19,660 bases of DNA, taken from contig CAYIFC010000009.1 of the NCBI GenBank assembly GCA_964362645.1, positions 1-19,660 of the forward strand, read 5' to 3'. The position numbers and the translations under genes are program-made. How positions within the stretch are numbered: position 1 is the stretch's first letter; every line of letters begins with the position of its first letter. This document shows positions 7,323 through 13,868 of the stretch, piece by piece. The DNA comes from CAYIFC01 sp964362645 (lineage in GTDB: Bacteria; Patescibacteriota; Minisyncoccia; Phycocordibacterales; JACOZG01). The notes under the pieces were generated by a model. It ran no database searches. It was not told where the DNA came from and worked only from the letters and a program-made list of their open reading frames with translations.

Positions 7323-8450
7323 ATGAAAAACTTCGAGTCGGGGACTAGTGAGAAATTAGAAGCACTCCCGGTTCCAGAGGTTGTTATCAGAGAGGAGCCC
7401 GGGATTCAACTACTCTCACTTCTACTGAAGGGAGAAAACGATTATTGGGGGGAAACCGAGACGCCACTAGCCAAAGAAACGACTGAATATTTTTCCGCTA
7501 ACCCCTTGAGCCAAGAGATTTTAGACGCCCTACATTATTTCTATGATCAAGGGGTTGATGAGGAGTCGTTGTATAACTTGTCGCTTGTTTATCAACACCC
7601 AGAACGAAAGGAGGAGATTTTTAAATTTATCACCAAATACAAACCGCAAATAGATGACCTAGAACTGATTTTTGGGAAATTAGTATCGATTATAGATCTA
7701 TTCTCTCGTAGTTTCGATAATTCTCCACTGTCAGAAAAAATTGCAAATGAAATTCGGCGCGACAAGGATGAGCGCGAAGCAACACTCGAAGAAAGAAGAA
7801 GCCGAGTTGAAGAATTAATTAATTTTTACCAACCGCGTCGCGAAACTAGCCCCATCCAGACGGTGGTCTATGTACCAACGGACCCCCTTTTTAAGAAAAG
7901 TTCCGGTGCCTCTTTCCTTGTTTCGCCAAAGGAGCAGATAATTGTTTCCAATATTGATAACCCCTTAAACCAGGATCACGAGTTTTTACATGGGATAATT
8001 AATCCGATTGTCGAAAAAATCTCCCAATCCCTCACGGAAGTACAAAAATTAAAACTAACCGAGTTGGCCAGTCAGTGGCTCAAATCTGACTACGGAGAAG
8101 GACACTTTAGTTTGTTGGCTGAAGAATTGATTAGAACCTACACCGAGATTTTCGAAAAGGGTGAGACTCTTAAAACCGAAACAGAGTTTTTAACCCAAGT
8201 TCAGGGTTTAGGTGAAGATAAATTTCGTCAGGCCCGGGAGGTGAACCAAGTTTTTAACCAAAGATGTGTAGAGTTGGGTATAGAATCTTTAACTGATTTC
8301 CAATCCCAAGCTAAGCAATATTACGAACGCTATGAAAGGAATAAATTACGACAGCTCGTTCTCGAGCTCTACCGTGAGTATGCCAATCGTCCTGACAAAA
8401 AAGTAGATTTTGAACATTTTATTCTCGACAATTTGCCGCCTAGTCTTTAA
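7323..8450 (+). CDS. Uncharacterised protein with HExxH motif; possible gluzincin-like metallopeptidase
   Basis: I do not recognise a named family. The start at 7323, one nt after the preceding stop, gives 375 residues; an in-frame ATG at 7275 would overlap the previous gene by 47 nt. There is no signal peptide or membrane helix, so it is probably cytoplasmic. The first 190 residues are acidic and helical, with a charged stretch (about 143-168) likely to be coiled coil. Residues 195-215 look like beta strands (TVVYVPTDPLF, ASFLVSP, QIIVSNID) leading into H219-E220-F-L-H223 within DHEFLHGIINP. About 44 residues later E267/E268 in LLAEELIRTYTEIF could give the third zinc ligand. This order resembles gluzincins. 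Catalysis is inference. Confidence 0.6.
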   Translation: MKNFESGTSEKLEALPVPEVVIREEPGIQLLSLLLKGENDYWGETETPLAKETTEYFSANPLSQEILDALHYFYDQGVDEESLYNLSLVYQHPERKEEIFKFITKYKPQIDDLELIFGKLVSIIDLFSRSFDNSPLSEKIANEIRRDKDEREATLEERRSRVEELINFYQPRRETSPIQTVVYVPTDPLFKKSSGASFLVSPKEQIIVSNIDNPLNQDHEFLHGIINPIVEKISQSLTEVQKLKLTELASQWLKSDYGEGHFSLLAEELIRTYTEIFEKGETLKTETEFLTQVQGLGEDKFRQAREVNQVFNQRCVELGIESLTDFQSQAKQYYERYERNKLRQLVLELYREYANRPDKKVDFEHFILDNLPPSL

Positions 8451-8491
8451 GTCAAAATTAAGGTATCGATCCATATAAATTTTCCGTATGA

Positions 8492-8523
8492 GTAAATAGT
8501 AGTACGATCGTGGTACTATTTAC
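8492..8523. repeat. Imperfect 32-bp palindrome
   Basis: Ten-base arms GTAAATAGTA (8492-8501) and TACTATTTAC (8514-8523) are perfect inverted repeats. The centre is ACGATCGT, itself a perfect palindrome, with a 2-nt mismatch on each side. There is no loop, and no T-run follows, so it looks more like a protein-binding site or DNA element than a terminator. It lies 42 nt after the stop of the HEFLH gene and 78 nt before tRNA-Ser. Confidence 0.6.
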
Positions 8524-8601
8524 GTATCTAAAATTAAGCAACAAACTCAGGGTGGAATAAAGTTTAAAAAGTTGTTAGGCTGGTGGCAAGGGAAGTAACA
8601 G

Positions 8602-8686
8602 GGAAGCGTCGCATAGTGGTCTAGTGCACCACGTTGGAAACGTGGCATGTCGAAAGGCATCGAGAGTTCGAATCTCTCCGCTTCCG
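8602..8686 (+). tRNA. tRNA-Ser (anticodon GGA)
   Basis: The acceptor stem GGAAGCG (8602-8608) pairs perfectly with CGCTTCC (8679-8685), followed by discriminator G. The anticodon arm is CCACG-TTGGAAA-CGTGG, giving anticodon GGA, which reads UCC and UCU. A long variable arm (around CATGTCGAAAGGCATC) marks it as class II, as serine tRNAs are. The T arm is GAGAG-TTCGAAT-CTCTC. CCA is not encoded, so it must be added by the CCA-adding enzyme. I see no convincing promoter directly upstream. Confidence 0.95.
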
Positions 8687-8687
8687 T

Positions 8688-8776
8688 CTTCGTCACGCTG
8701 TAGCGTGACTACGACGTGACGAAGTCCGTCTAGTCAGGCGAAAGCGGATCTCGCCACGACGTAGCTTTAGCGAAGC
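8688..8776. repeat. Cluster of nested inverted repeats between tRNA-Ser and the GIY-YIG gene
   Basis: This 90-nt stretch starts 2 nt after tRNA-Ser and is packed with short inverted repeats. GTCACGCT (8692-8699) pairs with AGCGTGAC (8702-8709). An overlapping outer pair is CTTCGTCAC (8688-8696) with GTGACGAAG (8716-8724), so the two folds are mutually exclusive. GGCGA (8737-8741) pairs with TCGCC (8751-8755), and GCTT (8764-8767) with AAGC (8773-8776). It may act as a tRNA terminator region or be a dispersed palindromic repeat. Only a genome-wide copy count would tell. Confidence 0.55.
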
Positions 8777-8788
8777 CGGGTTGATGTT

Positions 8789-9028
8789 ATGTACTACGTT
8801 TACTCACTCAAGTGTCGAGACGGTTATTATGTCGGCTGTACCGACAATTTAGATGACCGGTTAGAAAGACACCGTAAGGGGTATGTGCCGGCAACAGTCG
8901 ACCGGTTACCTATAGAGTTAGATTTCTATTTTGCGATTAGCGATAAGTATAGGGCTTTCGAGTTCGAGAAGTATTTGAAGTCAGGCTCTGGTCGTGCTTT
9001 TATAAAGAAGCATTTAAATCAAAAATGA
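8789..9028 (+). CDS. GIY-YIG domain small nuclease (YhbQ/UvrC-type domain)
   Basis: This 79-residue protein is a single GIY-YIG domain. The motif reads YVYSLKCRDGYYVGCTDN (residues 3-20), so the two halves are VYS and YVG, as in many standalone members. The catalytic Arg (R24, in DDRLERH), the following His (H28) and the metal-binding Glu (E60, in EFEKYLKSGSG) are all in place, so it should be active. Standalone domains of this type are common in bacteria, with a DNA repair or structure-specific nuclease role suspected. The ATG follows the repeat cluster and has no Shine-Dalgarno sequence. The next gene overlaps by 4 nt. Confidence 0.9.
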   Translation: MYYVYSLKCRDGYYVGCTDNLDDRLERHRKGYVPATVDRLPIELDFYFAISDKYRAFEFEKYLKSGSGRAFIKKHLNQK

Positions 9029-9258
9029 CCTATCCCAAGTTAGGCAAATATCAGCATTTTAAGAATAAGAAGTTTTATGAGGTGGTCGGTATCGTGCGGC
9101 ATAGCGAGACGCTAGAAGAGATGGTGGTTTATAAAGCGCTCTATAAAAGTGAGTTTGGGGAGAATGCACTTTGGGTTCGGCCGCTCAAAATGTTTATGGA
9201 AACTGTTGAGTGGGAAGGCCAAAAAGTGCCGAGATTTGAGTATTTAGGAGATAAATAA
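9025..9258 (+). CDS. DUF1653 family protein
   Basis: This 77-residue protein matches the small DUF1653 family in pattern: YQHFKNKKFYEVVGIVRHSE, then EEMVVYKALY, then LWVRPLKMFMETVE and a closing KVPRFEYL. The family is cytosolic, mostly beta strands, and of unknown function. The gene overlaps the GIY-YIG gene through a shared ATGA (9025-9028), so the two are probably translated together. No catalytic residues can be named. Confidence 0.85.
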   Translation: MTYPKLGKYQHFKNKKFYEVVGIVRHSETLEEMVVYKALYKSEFGENALWVRPLKMFMETVEWEGQKVPRFEYLGDK

Positions 9259-9264
9259 TAAATC

Positions 9265-9588
9265 ATGATCAATTACGAGGAATTTAAGAAGGTGGAGTTG
9301 AGGGTGGGGACGGTGGTGGTGGCTGAGCGGGTCACGGGGTCGGAGAAGTTGCTTAAATTGATGGTTGAAGTTGGTGAGGCTGCACCGCGGCAGATTGTGT
9401 CGGGGATTGCTAAGGCTTATGAGCCGGAGGCGCTGGTGGGTCGGCAGATTGTGTTGGTAACCAATCTTGAGTCGCGGCAGATTATGGGGCTCGAGAGTCA
9501 GGGGATGATTCTCGCTGCCGATAGTGGCGAGGGTCCCGTTTTGCTTTTGCCCGAAAAGCCGGTCTTGCCTGGCACGTTGCTTAAATAA
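9265..9588 (+). CDS. Standalone tRNA-binding domain protein (methionyl-tRNA synthetase beta subunit-like)
   Basis: This 107-residue protein is a single EMAP-II/Arc1p-type OB-fold, the domain found at the C-terminus of many MetG enzymes or encoded apart as MetG beta (CsaA is a related case). Typical parts are FKKVELRVGTVVVAERV near residues 7-23, RQIVSGIAKAYEPEALVG near 42-59 and LVTNLESRQIMGLESQGMIL near 63-82. It would dimerise and deliver tRNA to a synthetase. The partner MetG catalytic gene is not in this window, so a free tRNA-binding role is also possible. It starts 6 nt after the DUF1653 gene. Confidence 0.88.
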   Translation: MINYEEFKKVELRVGTVVVAERVTGSEKLLKLMVEVGEAAPRQIVSGIAKAYEPEALVGRQIVLVTNLESRQIMGLESQGMILAADSGEGPVLLLPEKPVLPGTLLK

Positions 9589-9592
9589 GTTT

Positions 9593-10006
9593 ATGCCTCC
9601 AGTCAAAAAAAGAAGTCACTGGTTTAAGCTCTTGCTGGGGTGGTGGGCGTTGTCGCTAATCGGATCTTTGATAGTTATTCTCTCCATCCAATTTTTAAAC
9701 GCCGTTGGTAATGAGTATGTAGAAATCTTAGGGCTTGATAACTTTGCGCAGTCTCCAATTTTAGTCGCTTGGTCTATTGGCAAGGTCATAATTGGCGCAG
9801 TTTTGTTTTTCGGGGTGATTTATTGGCAGAAGTGGGCGGTGGTTGGTTATTTGCCAGTCATTCTAATTTCAATAATTATTGATTTGGCAATTGAAAGCTC
9901 GGGCGGAGCGACTCTAGATATTAGTCTTTATTCCCTAATTTCGTCATTGATTTTCCCAACCCTGGTGTTTATTTGTCTGCGCAAAAATTGGGGAATATTT
10001 GGTTAA
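9593..10006 (+). CDS. Small polytopic membrane protein, unknown function
   Basis: I do not recognise a family. From the ATG at 9593 the product is 137 residues, with a basic N-terminus (MPPVKKRSHW) and four likely membrane helices near residues 12-34, 54-78, 82-100 and 112-130. An in-frame ATG at 9524 would run back over the previous gene for 65 nt and encode an unlikely Cys-rich extension, so I rejected it. The gene fits tightly between MetG-beta (4 nt gap) and the tag gene, whose ATG follows its stop directly. No motif suggests transport or catalysis. Confidence 0.7.
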   Translation: MPPVKKRSHWFKLLLGWWALSLIGSLIVILSIQFLNAVGNEYVEILGLDNFAQSPILVAWSIGKVIIGAVLFFGVIYWQKWAVVGYLPVILISIIIDLAIESSGGATLDISLYSLISSLIFPTLVFICLRKNWGIFG

Positions 10007-10585
10007 ATGCCTGAAATTGAAATCAAACGTTGTACTTGGCCGAAAGACGATCCGTTAATGATCGCTTACCACGACACGGAGTGGGGTGTGCCGTGCCGCG
10101 ATGATCAAAAGTTGTTTGAATATATTGTTCTCGATACTTTCCAAGCCGGTTTAAGTTGGCAAATAGTTTTGCGAAAGCGCGAGAACTTTAGGAAAGCCTT
10201 CGACAACTTTAATCCCGTTAAGATCTCTAAATATTCTGAGAAAAAACTGGAGAAACTAATTGCCGATCCGAAGATAATCAGGAATAAATTAAAGATTAAA
10301 GGGACAGTTAAAAATGCGCAAGCTTTTTTGAAAATCCAAAAAGAGTTCGGCACTTTCTCTAAATATCTTTGGCACTTTATTGGCAACACACCGGTTATAA
10401 ATAACTGCAAGTGCGATAGCGATATCAGCGTTTTTAGTAAAGAATCAGACGCCCTAAGTGCTGATTTAAAAAAGCGCGGTTTTACTTTCGTTGGTTCCAC
10501 CATCTGCTACGCCTTCATGCAGGCCGCTGGCCTCGTTAATGACCATCTGATGACCTGTTTTCGGTATAACAAATTAACTAGATGA
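10007..10585 (+). CDS. tag: DNA-3-methyladenine glycosylase I
   Basis: This 192-residue base-excision repair enzyme removes 3-methyladenine from alkylated DNA. The Tag family features are clear: C9 in KRCTW, H22 in AYHDTEWG, and H180 and C184 in NDHLMTCFRY together form the structural zinc site. The base-binding region reads DTFQAGLSWQIVLRKRENFRKAF, and the later FVGSTICYAFMQAAGLVNDH is diagnostic. In the pocket segment the usual Glu appears as Asp (LDTFQAG), a mild departure that could be neutral. The ATG follows the previous stop directly and the next gene overlaps by 4 nt. Confidence 0.95.
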   Translation: MPEIEIKRCTWPKDDPLMIAYHDTEWGVPCRDDQKLFEYIVLDTFQAGLSWQIVLRKRENFRKAFDNFNPVKISKYSEKKLEKLIADPKIIRNKLKIKGTVKNAQAFLKIQKEFGTFSKYLWHFIGNTPVINNCKCDSDISVFSKESDALSADLKKRGFTFVGSTICYAFMQAAGLVNDHLMTCFRYNKLTR

Positions 10586-11184
10586 ACAAAAAACTAGAAA
10601 CAATCGAAACTTATAATCGCGGGGCTGAAGTTTTGGGTAAAATGTTTAACGAGATCGGACCGAGACGAGCCGATGTTGAACGCGCTATGTCGTATTCTAG
10701 GAAGAAAAATCCTAAGGTTATAGAACTCGGTTGTGGTAACGGTCGGGACGCCAAAGAGATCTTAAAATTCACTACTAATTATCTTGGCCTAGACGCTTCC
10801 GAGACGATGATAAAATTAGCCAGAGAGTATTTGCCCGAAGCTAATTTCCTAGTAGCTGATATCGAAACTTTCGATTACCCGTTAGATGTTGATATCGTTT
10901 TTGCCTTTGCTTCATTACTACATTTTGATAAGGAAGGTTTAAAGATTATTTTCGATAAAATATATAAGTCTCTTGTGCCAGGCGGCATTTTTTATATTTC
11001 GGTTAAGCATGATAAATATCAAGAAAAAATCAAAACTGATCAATTTGGCTCTCGTTATTTTTATTACTATCACAAATCTGATTTAGTAAACATCGCCGGA
11101 AAAGAATTTGAGCTTGTTTATTCCGCTGGGTACAGGTTGAAAGGGGTAGATTGGCTTGTCGTGGTGTTTAAAAAACTTGCTTGA
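10582..11184 (+). CDS. Class I SAM-dependent methyltransferase
   Basis: This 200-residue protein has the Rossmann-like methyltransferase core. Motif I is E48-L-G-C-G-N-G54 (VIELGCGNGRDA), the acidic loop is YLGLDASETM, motif II is FLVADIETFDY, and the post-II segment is ASLLHFDKEGL. A final KSLVPGGIFYISV strand follows, as in small-molecule and tRNA or protein methyltransferases of the UbiE/BioC type. The substrate cannot be read from sequence. It overlaps tag by 4 nt (ATGA). Its TGA stop lies within the -35 element of the next promoter. Confidence 0.85.
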   Translation: MNKKLETIETYNRGAEVLGKMFNEIGPRRADVERAMSYSRKKNPKVIELGCGNGRDAKEILKFTTNYLGLDASETMIKLAREYLPEANFLVADIETFDYPLDVDIVFAFASLLHFDKEGLKIIFDKIYKSLVPGGIFYISVKHDKYQEKIKTDQFGSRYFYYYHKSDLVNIAGKEFELVYSAGYRLKGVDWLVVVFKKLA

Positions 11185-11208
11185 CACCGAGCTCGTTTCG
11201 TGTATAAT
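11181..11208 (+). promoter_or_regulatory. Strong sigma70-type promoter for the RRM protein gene
   Basis: TTGACA (11181-11186) and TATAAT (11203-11208) are both perfect consensus hexamers with a 16 nt spacer. This is the best promoter in the window and predicts high expression. The start would be near 11215, about 100 nt before the ATG. The -35 contains the TGA stop of the methyltransferase gene. Confidence 0.9.
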
Positions 11209-11214
11209 GGTCTT

Positions 11215-11314
11215 TGTAAGTGTATTTCTCAGTAGGGGGTGGACCCCGAGGAGAGGGTCGCCCTTACGATCTAATTTAAAAATTAGATATTAGGACTTAG
11301 AATTTAGACAAGTT
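11215..11314 (+). promoter_or_regulatory. Structured 5' leader of the RRM protein mRNA
   Basis: This roughly 100-nt leader can fold in competing ways. GTAAG (11216-11220) can pair with CTTAC (11263-11267) to close a G/C-rich domain. Inside it, GGGG (11236-11239) pairs with CCCC (11244-11247), or alternatively GACCC (11242-11246) pairs with GGGTC (11255-11259); both cannot form at once. A separate AT hairpin joins ATCTAATT (11269-11276) and AATTAGAT (11281-11288). The last 26 nt before the ATG appear unpaired and lack a Shine-Dalgarno sequence. An autoregulatory or temperature-sensing role is inference. Confidence 0.5.
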
Positions 11315-11617
11315 ATGGCTAAGAAGTTATATGTAGGAGGACTCTCCTACAGTACCACTGACGACGTTCTTCGCGATGCCTTCGCCCAAGCTGGCGCTGT
11401 CGAGTCTGCGACCATCATTATGGATCGCATGACCGGTCGCTCCAAAGGTTTTGGTTTCGTGGAAATGGCTTCCGATGAGGAAGCGATGAAAGCGATCGAA
11501 GCGTGGAATGGGAAGGAACTTGATGGTCGTCGCGTGACGGTCAACGAGGCCCGCCCCATGACCGAACGCCCTCCTCGCCGTGAAAACGGTGGTGGCGGTG
11601 GCGGGGGTCGCTGGTAA
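11315..11617 (+). CDS. RRM-domain RNA-binding protein (glycine-rich type)
   Basis: This 100-residue protein is one RNA recognition motif plus a short Gly-rich tail. RNP2 is LYVGGL at residues 5-10 and RNP1 is KGFGFVEM at 44-51, with the aromatic residues that stack on RNA bases present. The tail from about residue 84 is Arg/Pro-rich and then carries a run of Gly before the final RW. Similar cyanobacterial proteins bind single-stranded RNA and respond to cold. Here that role is only suggested. A consensus promoter and a long foldable leader point to high, post-transcriptionally controlled expression, in contrast to neighbours with little or no leader. A strong terminator follows the stop. Confidence 0.93.
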   Translation: MAKKLYVGGLSYSTTDDVLRDAFAQAGAVESATIIMDRMTGRSKGFGFVEMASDEEAMKAIEAWNGKELDGRRVTVNEARPMTERPPRRENGGGGGGGRW

Positions 11618-11668
11618 TCCTACTTTAGGATTAGGCATTGTCTCGATATAACGTCGGGGCAAAAAAAT

Positions 11669-11699
11669 AGGCCCGGTTCGCACTTTGCGAATCGGGCCT
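11669..11699. terminator. Bidirectional hairpin terminator
   Basis: A 14-bp stem (AGGCCCGGTTCGCA with TGCGAATCGGGCCT, one G-U pair) closes a 3-nt loop. Seven A residues lie just before it, which become a U-run on the minus strand. A weaker T-rich tail (TTGCCTTTG) lies after it on the plus strand. It separates the RRM gene from the convergent minus-strand gene and can serve both. Confidence 0.88.
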
Positions 11700-11714
11700 T
11701 TGCCTTTGTGTTGA

Positions 11715-12008
11715 TCACGCTCTACGAAGTAGAGACTCATTGAGTTCGACGTCGGTTATTCTCGCTTGGACTACCACTGCACCAGCCGTAGGATTAACCC
11801 TACGAACCAATAATGGATGTCCGACATCCTCCGGGAGCAATTTCAAAGCCCCCATTCTTTGTTGCGAGATCTGGCCGACAATGATGACTCGTTTGCCGAC
11901 AAGGTCACTAGTGACCTTGAGAGCGGTTTTATTACCTCCTCGGTTTGAAAGAAGACCCTCATTTCCTAGACCCTGAGCTTCCGCGCTCACCTTTTGTTTG
12001 GTCCTCAT
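11715..12008 (-). CDS. Small orphan protein, unknown function
   Basis: The 97-residue product begins MRTKQKVSAEAQ and has no family I recognise. Hydrophobic beta-like stretches (GKRVIIVGQI, AVVVQARITDVEL) alternate with charged segments, suggesting a small soluble beta-rich protein, perhaps an OB- or SH3-like barrel. I chose the ATG at 12008 over the in-frame one at 12047 because the likely promoter would overlap the longer start. GGAG lies 7 nt before the chosen ATG. A terminator beyond the stop and a promoter upstream both support a real gene. Codons for the last residues (SLLRRA) form a 6-bp hairpin at 11720-11734. The opposite-strand frame (11740-11976) looks like a shadow. Confidence 0.5.
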   Translation of the reverse strand: MRTKQKVSAEAQGLGNEGLLSNRGGNKTALKVTSDLVGKRVIIVGQISQQRMGALKLLPEDVGHPLLVRRVNPTAGAVVVQARITDVELNESLLRRA

Positions 12009-12019
12009 CGATTTTCTCC

Positions 12020-12047
12020 ATAAAATGACAAAGGGACCACCAGTCAA
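12020..12047 (-). promoter_or_regulatory. Promoter for the minus-strand orphan
   Basis: On the minus strand, TTGACT (plus 12042-12047) and TTTTAT (plus 12020-12025) are 16 nt apart. The -10 ends about 11 nt before the ATG, giving a leader of roughly 5 nt. The -10 matches consensus at 4 of 6 positions. Confidence 0.45.
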
Positions 12048-12083
12048 CCCTTAATGGTACTCTTCGCAGGATTTTGGTCAAGG

Positions 12084-12092
12084 TGGTAAGAT
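12084..12092 (+). promoter_or_regulatory. Extended -10 for the sugar-phosphate isomerase gene
   Basis: TGG plus TAAGAT (12087-12092) forms an extended -10. It ends 8 nt before an in-frame GTG at 12100 and overlaps the ATG at 12091. If it is used, the GTG must be the start and the mRNA is leaderless. No -35 is evident. It is divergent to the minus-strand promoter at 12020-12047. Confidence 0.45.
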
Positions 12093-12099
12093 GGAGGGT

Positions 12100-13068
12100 G
12101 TGAAAAACTCGATTTTAGATTTTCCCAAGCAACTTACTTATCAGCCGGTAGTGGAAAACGCCGGAAAGCTGGTTAAAAAAGAGCGTTTTACTTTAATCGG
12201 CATGGGTGGTTCACGCTTGGCCGCTGACTTACTCCGTAGCGCCAATCCAGAGATTGATTTAAGCATTCATGCTGACTATGGCTTACCGCGTTTACCTCAA
12301 GCAGTATTAGAGAACTCATTTTTAATTTTTTGCTCTTATTCGGGCAATACCGAAGAAGTTTTGGATGGGTTCGAGGAAGCACTTAAAGCTGGGTTGGCGG
12401 TGGGAGTAATTGCAGCTGGTGGTAAACTCATAGAGAGGGCGAAAGAAACGGGTGTACCTTATATTTGTTTACCCGACTGGCAGCTCGTACCGCGTTTAGC
12501 TGTCGGCTTGATGCTTAAAGCGCTGGTAGTGCTTTTAGATCTCCAAAATCTTAAACAAGAGCTAGAAACCCTAACCACCAAACTGACCCCAGCTGGCTTA
12601 GAAAGCGTCGGTCAAGATTTAGCCAAAAGTTTAGAAGCCCGTGTGCCCATTATCTACACTTCGGCGGCCAATGCCCCGCTGGCTTGGATTTGGAAAATTA
12701 AATTTAACGAGACGGCTAAGGTGCCGGCCTTCGCCAATGTTTTGCCCGAACAAAACCATAACGAGCTAGAAGGTTTTGACTCGATTCCCGTTAATTCAGG
12801 CCTTTCCGGTCAGTTTTCTTTCGTTTTCTTAACCGATTCGAGCGATAATTCACGAATTAAACGCCGTTTTGAGATTTTAAATGATATTTTAAGCAAAAAA
12901 GGCTTGCCGGTGACCACTTTGGAGTTGAAAGGGGAGAGCAAGTGGGAGAAGTTCTTTAATTCCCTCACTCTCTCTGATTGGACGACACTTGCTCTGGCCG
13001 AGCACTACCAACGCGACCCTGCATCTGTACCCCTGATCGAAGAATTTAAAAAACTAATGGCTAACTAA
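12100..13068 (+). CDS. Bifunctional phosphoglucose/phosphomannose isomerase (SIS domains)
   Basis: This is 322 residues from a GTG start; an ATG three codons earlier overlaps the -10 element. The N-terminal SIS half contains IGMGGSRLAADLLR and FCSYSGNTEEVLDGFEEAL, the sugar-phosphate binding loop. The C-terminal half has the family block IWKIKFNETAKVPAF followed by PEQNHNELEGF, with the Glu and His used in isomerisation in archaeal and bacterial relatives. These enzymes interconvert glucose 6-phosphate or mannose 6-phosphate with fructose 6-phosphate in the cytosol. The ROK protein starts 2 nt after the stop, which supports a sugar-phosphorylating and isomerising pair. Confidence 0.88.
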   Translation: MKNSILDFPKQLTYQPVVENAGKLVKKERFTLIGMGGSRLAADLLRSANPEIDLSIHADYGLPRLPQAVLENSFLIFCSYSGNTEEVLDGFEEALKAGLAVGVIAAGGKLIERAKETGVPYICLPDWQLVPRLAVGLMLKALVVLLDLQNLKQELETLTTKLTPAGLESVGQDLAKSLEARVPIIYTSAANAPLAWIWKIKFNETAKVPAFANVLPEQNHNELEGFDSIPVNSGLSGQFSFVFLTDSSDNSRIKRRFEILNDILSKKGLPVTTLELKGESKWEKFFNSLTLSDWTTLALAEHYQRDPASVPLIEEFKKLMAN

Positions 13069-13070
13069 TC

Positions 13071-13868
13071 ATGTCTTATTTACTTGGCGATATTGGGCGG
13101 ACGAAGTTGCGGTTGGCTTGGGCGGAAACGCTAGATAAGTTTAATGAACCGATAATTTTAAATACGCCGCCCAGTTTTGACGCGGTAATTAATCTGATTG
13201 TTGAGGAGGCGACTAAGTTGTCTGGCGGCAAGAAGTTTGAGCAGGCGATAATCGGCGTTACGCGTAAGGTTGCGAGTGGCGAAGATTTGGTCGCGGCGCT
13301 CTCTGCCAAGCTCGGTGTGCCCGTTAAGGCTGAAAACGACGCGGCGCTCGGTGCGCTTGGTGAGGCAATGGCTGGCGCGGGCGCGGGTCACAAAATCGTT
13401 GTTTACTACACTATTAGTACTGGAGTAGGCGGGGCCAGAATCGTGGAAGGCAAGATCGATAGAAGTGCTTTTGGCTTTGAGCCAGGTCATCAGGTTATTG
13501 ATGCTGGCCGCTCGCTGTGTCCGGAATGTTCTGGTCCATTTCTTGAAGACTATATCTCTGGTACCGCTGTCGAAAAGAGGATGGGGAAGAAGCCATTTGA
13601 GATTAACGATGACGAATTTTGGCAGCAAATGGCGCGATTTTTAGCTCAGGGCCTCGTCAACTCATGTGTTCATTGGTCACCCGATATAATTGTCTTGGGC
13701 GGCAGTATGATGAAAAAGCCAGGTATCGCCGTCGAAGAAGTTGTGACTGCTCTCCATTCTCTTTTACCATCTTTTTATCCACCGCCGAAAGTAGTTGCCG
13801 CAATGCTTGGTGATGTGGTGGGACTACATGGAGCCTTAGCCCTACTTCGAGAAACTTATCAACATTAG
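13071..13868 (+). CDS. ROK family protein, probable sugar kinase with altered motifs
   Basis: This 265-residue protein has the ROK/hexokinase-like fold. The first phosphate-binding loop reads D7-I-G-R10-T-K, where Gly-Gly is usual. The catalytic Asp lies in AENDAALGALGEAM. STGVGGARIVEGKI and FGFEPGHQVID carry the second loop and the conserved Glu-x-Gly-His. The normal ROK zinc motif (CxCGxxGCxE) is replaced by C150-x2-C153 in LCPECSGPFLEDYISG. The adenosine segment IIVLGGSMMK is present. ROK proteins phosphorylate hexoses or act as sugar-responsive repressors. No helix-turn-helix is present, so a kinase is more likely. It is probably cotranscribed with the isomerase upstream. Confidence 0.85.
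   Translation: MSYLLGDIGRTKLRLAWAETLDKFNEPIILNTPPSFDAVINLIVEEATKLSGGKKFEQAIIGVTRKVASGEDLVAALSAKLGVPVKAENDAALGALGEAMAGAGAGHKIVVYYTISTGVGGARIVEGKIDRSAFGFEPGHQVIDAGRSLCPECSGPFLEDYISGTAVEKRMGKKPFEINDDEFWQQMARFLAQGLVNSCVHWSPDIIVLGGSMMKKPGIAVEEVVTALHSLLPSFYPPPKVVAAMLGDVVGLHGALALLRETYQH

Noticed and set aside
8492..8523. dif (XerCD) site
   Set aside because: The palindrome does not resemble the dif consensus of two 11-bp arms around a 6-bp centre, and the arm sequences differ.
13158..13628. 156-codon open frame on the minus strand
   Set aside because: It lies entirely opposite the ROK gene, whose motifs are clear. The translation has no recognisable domain and no promoter or start signal.
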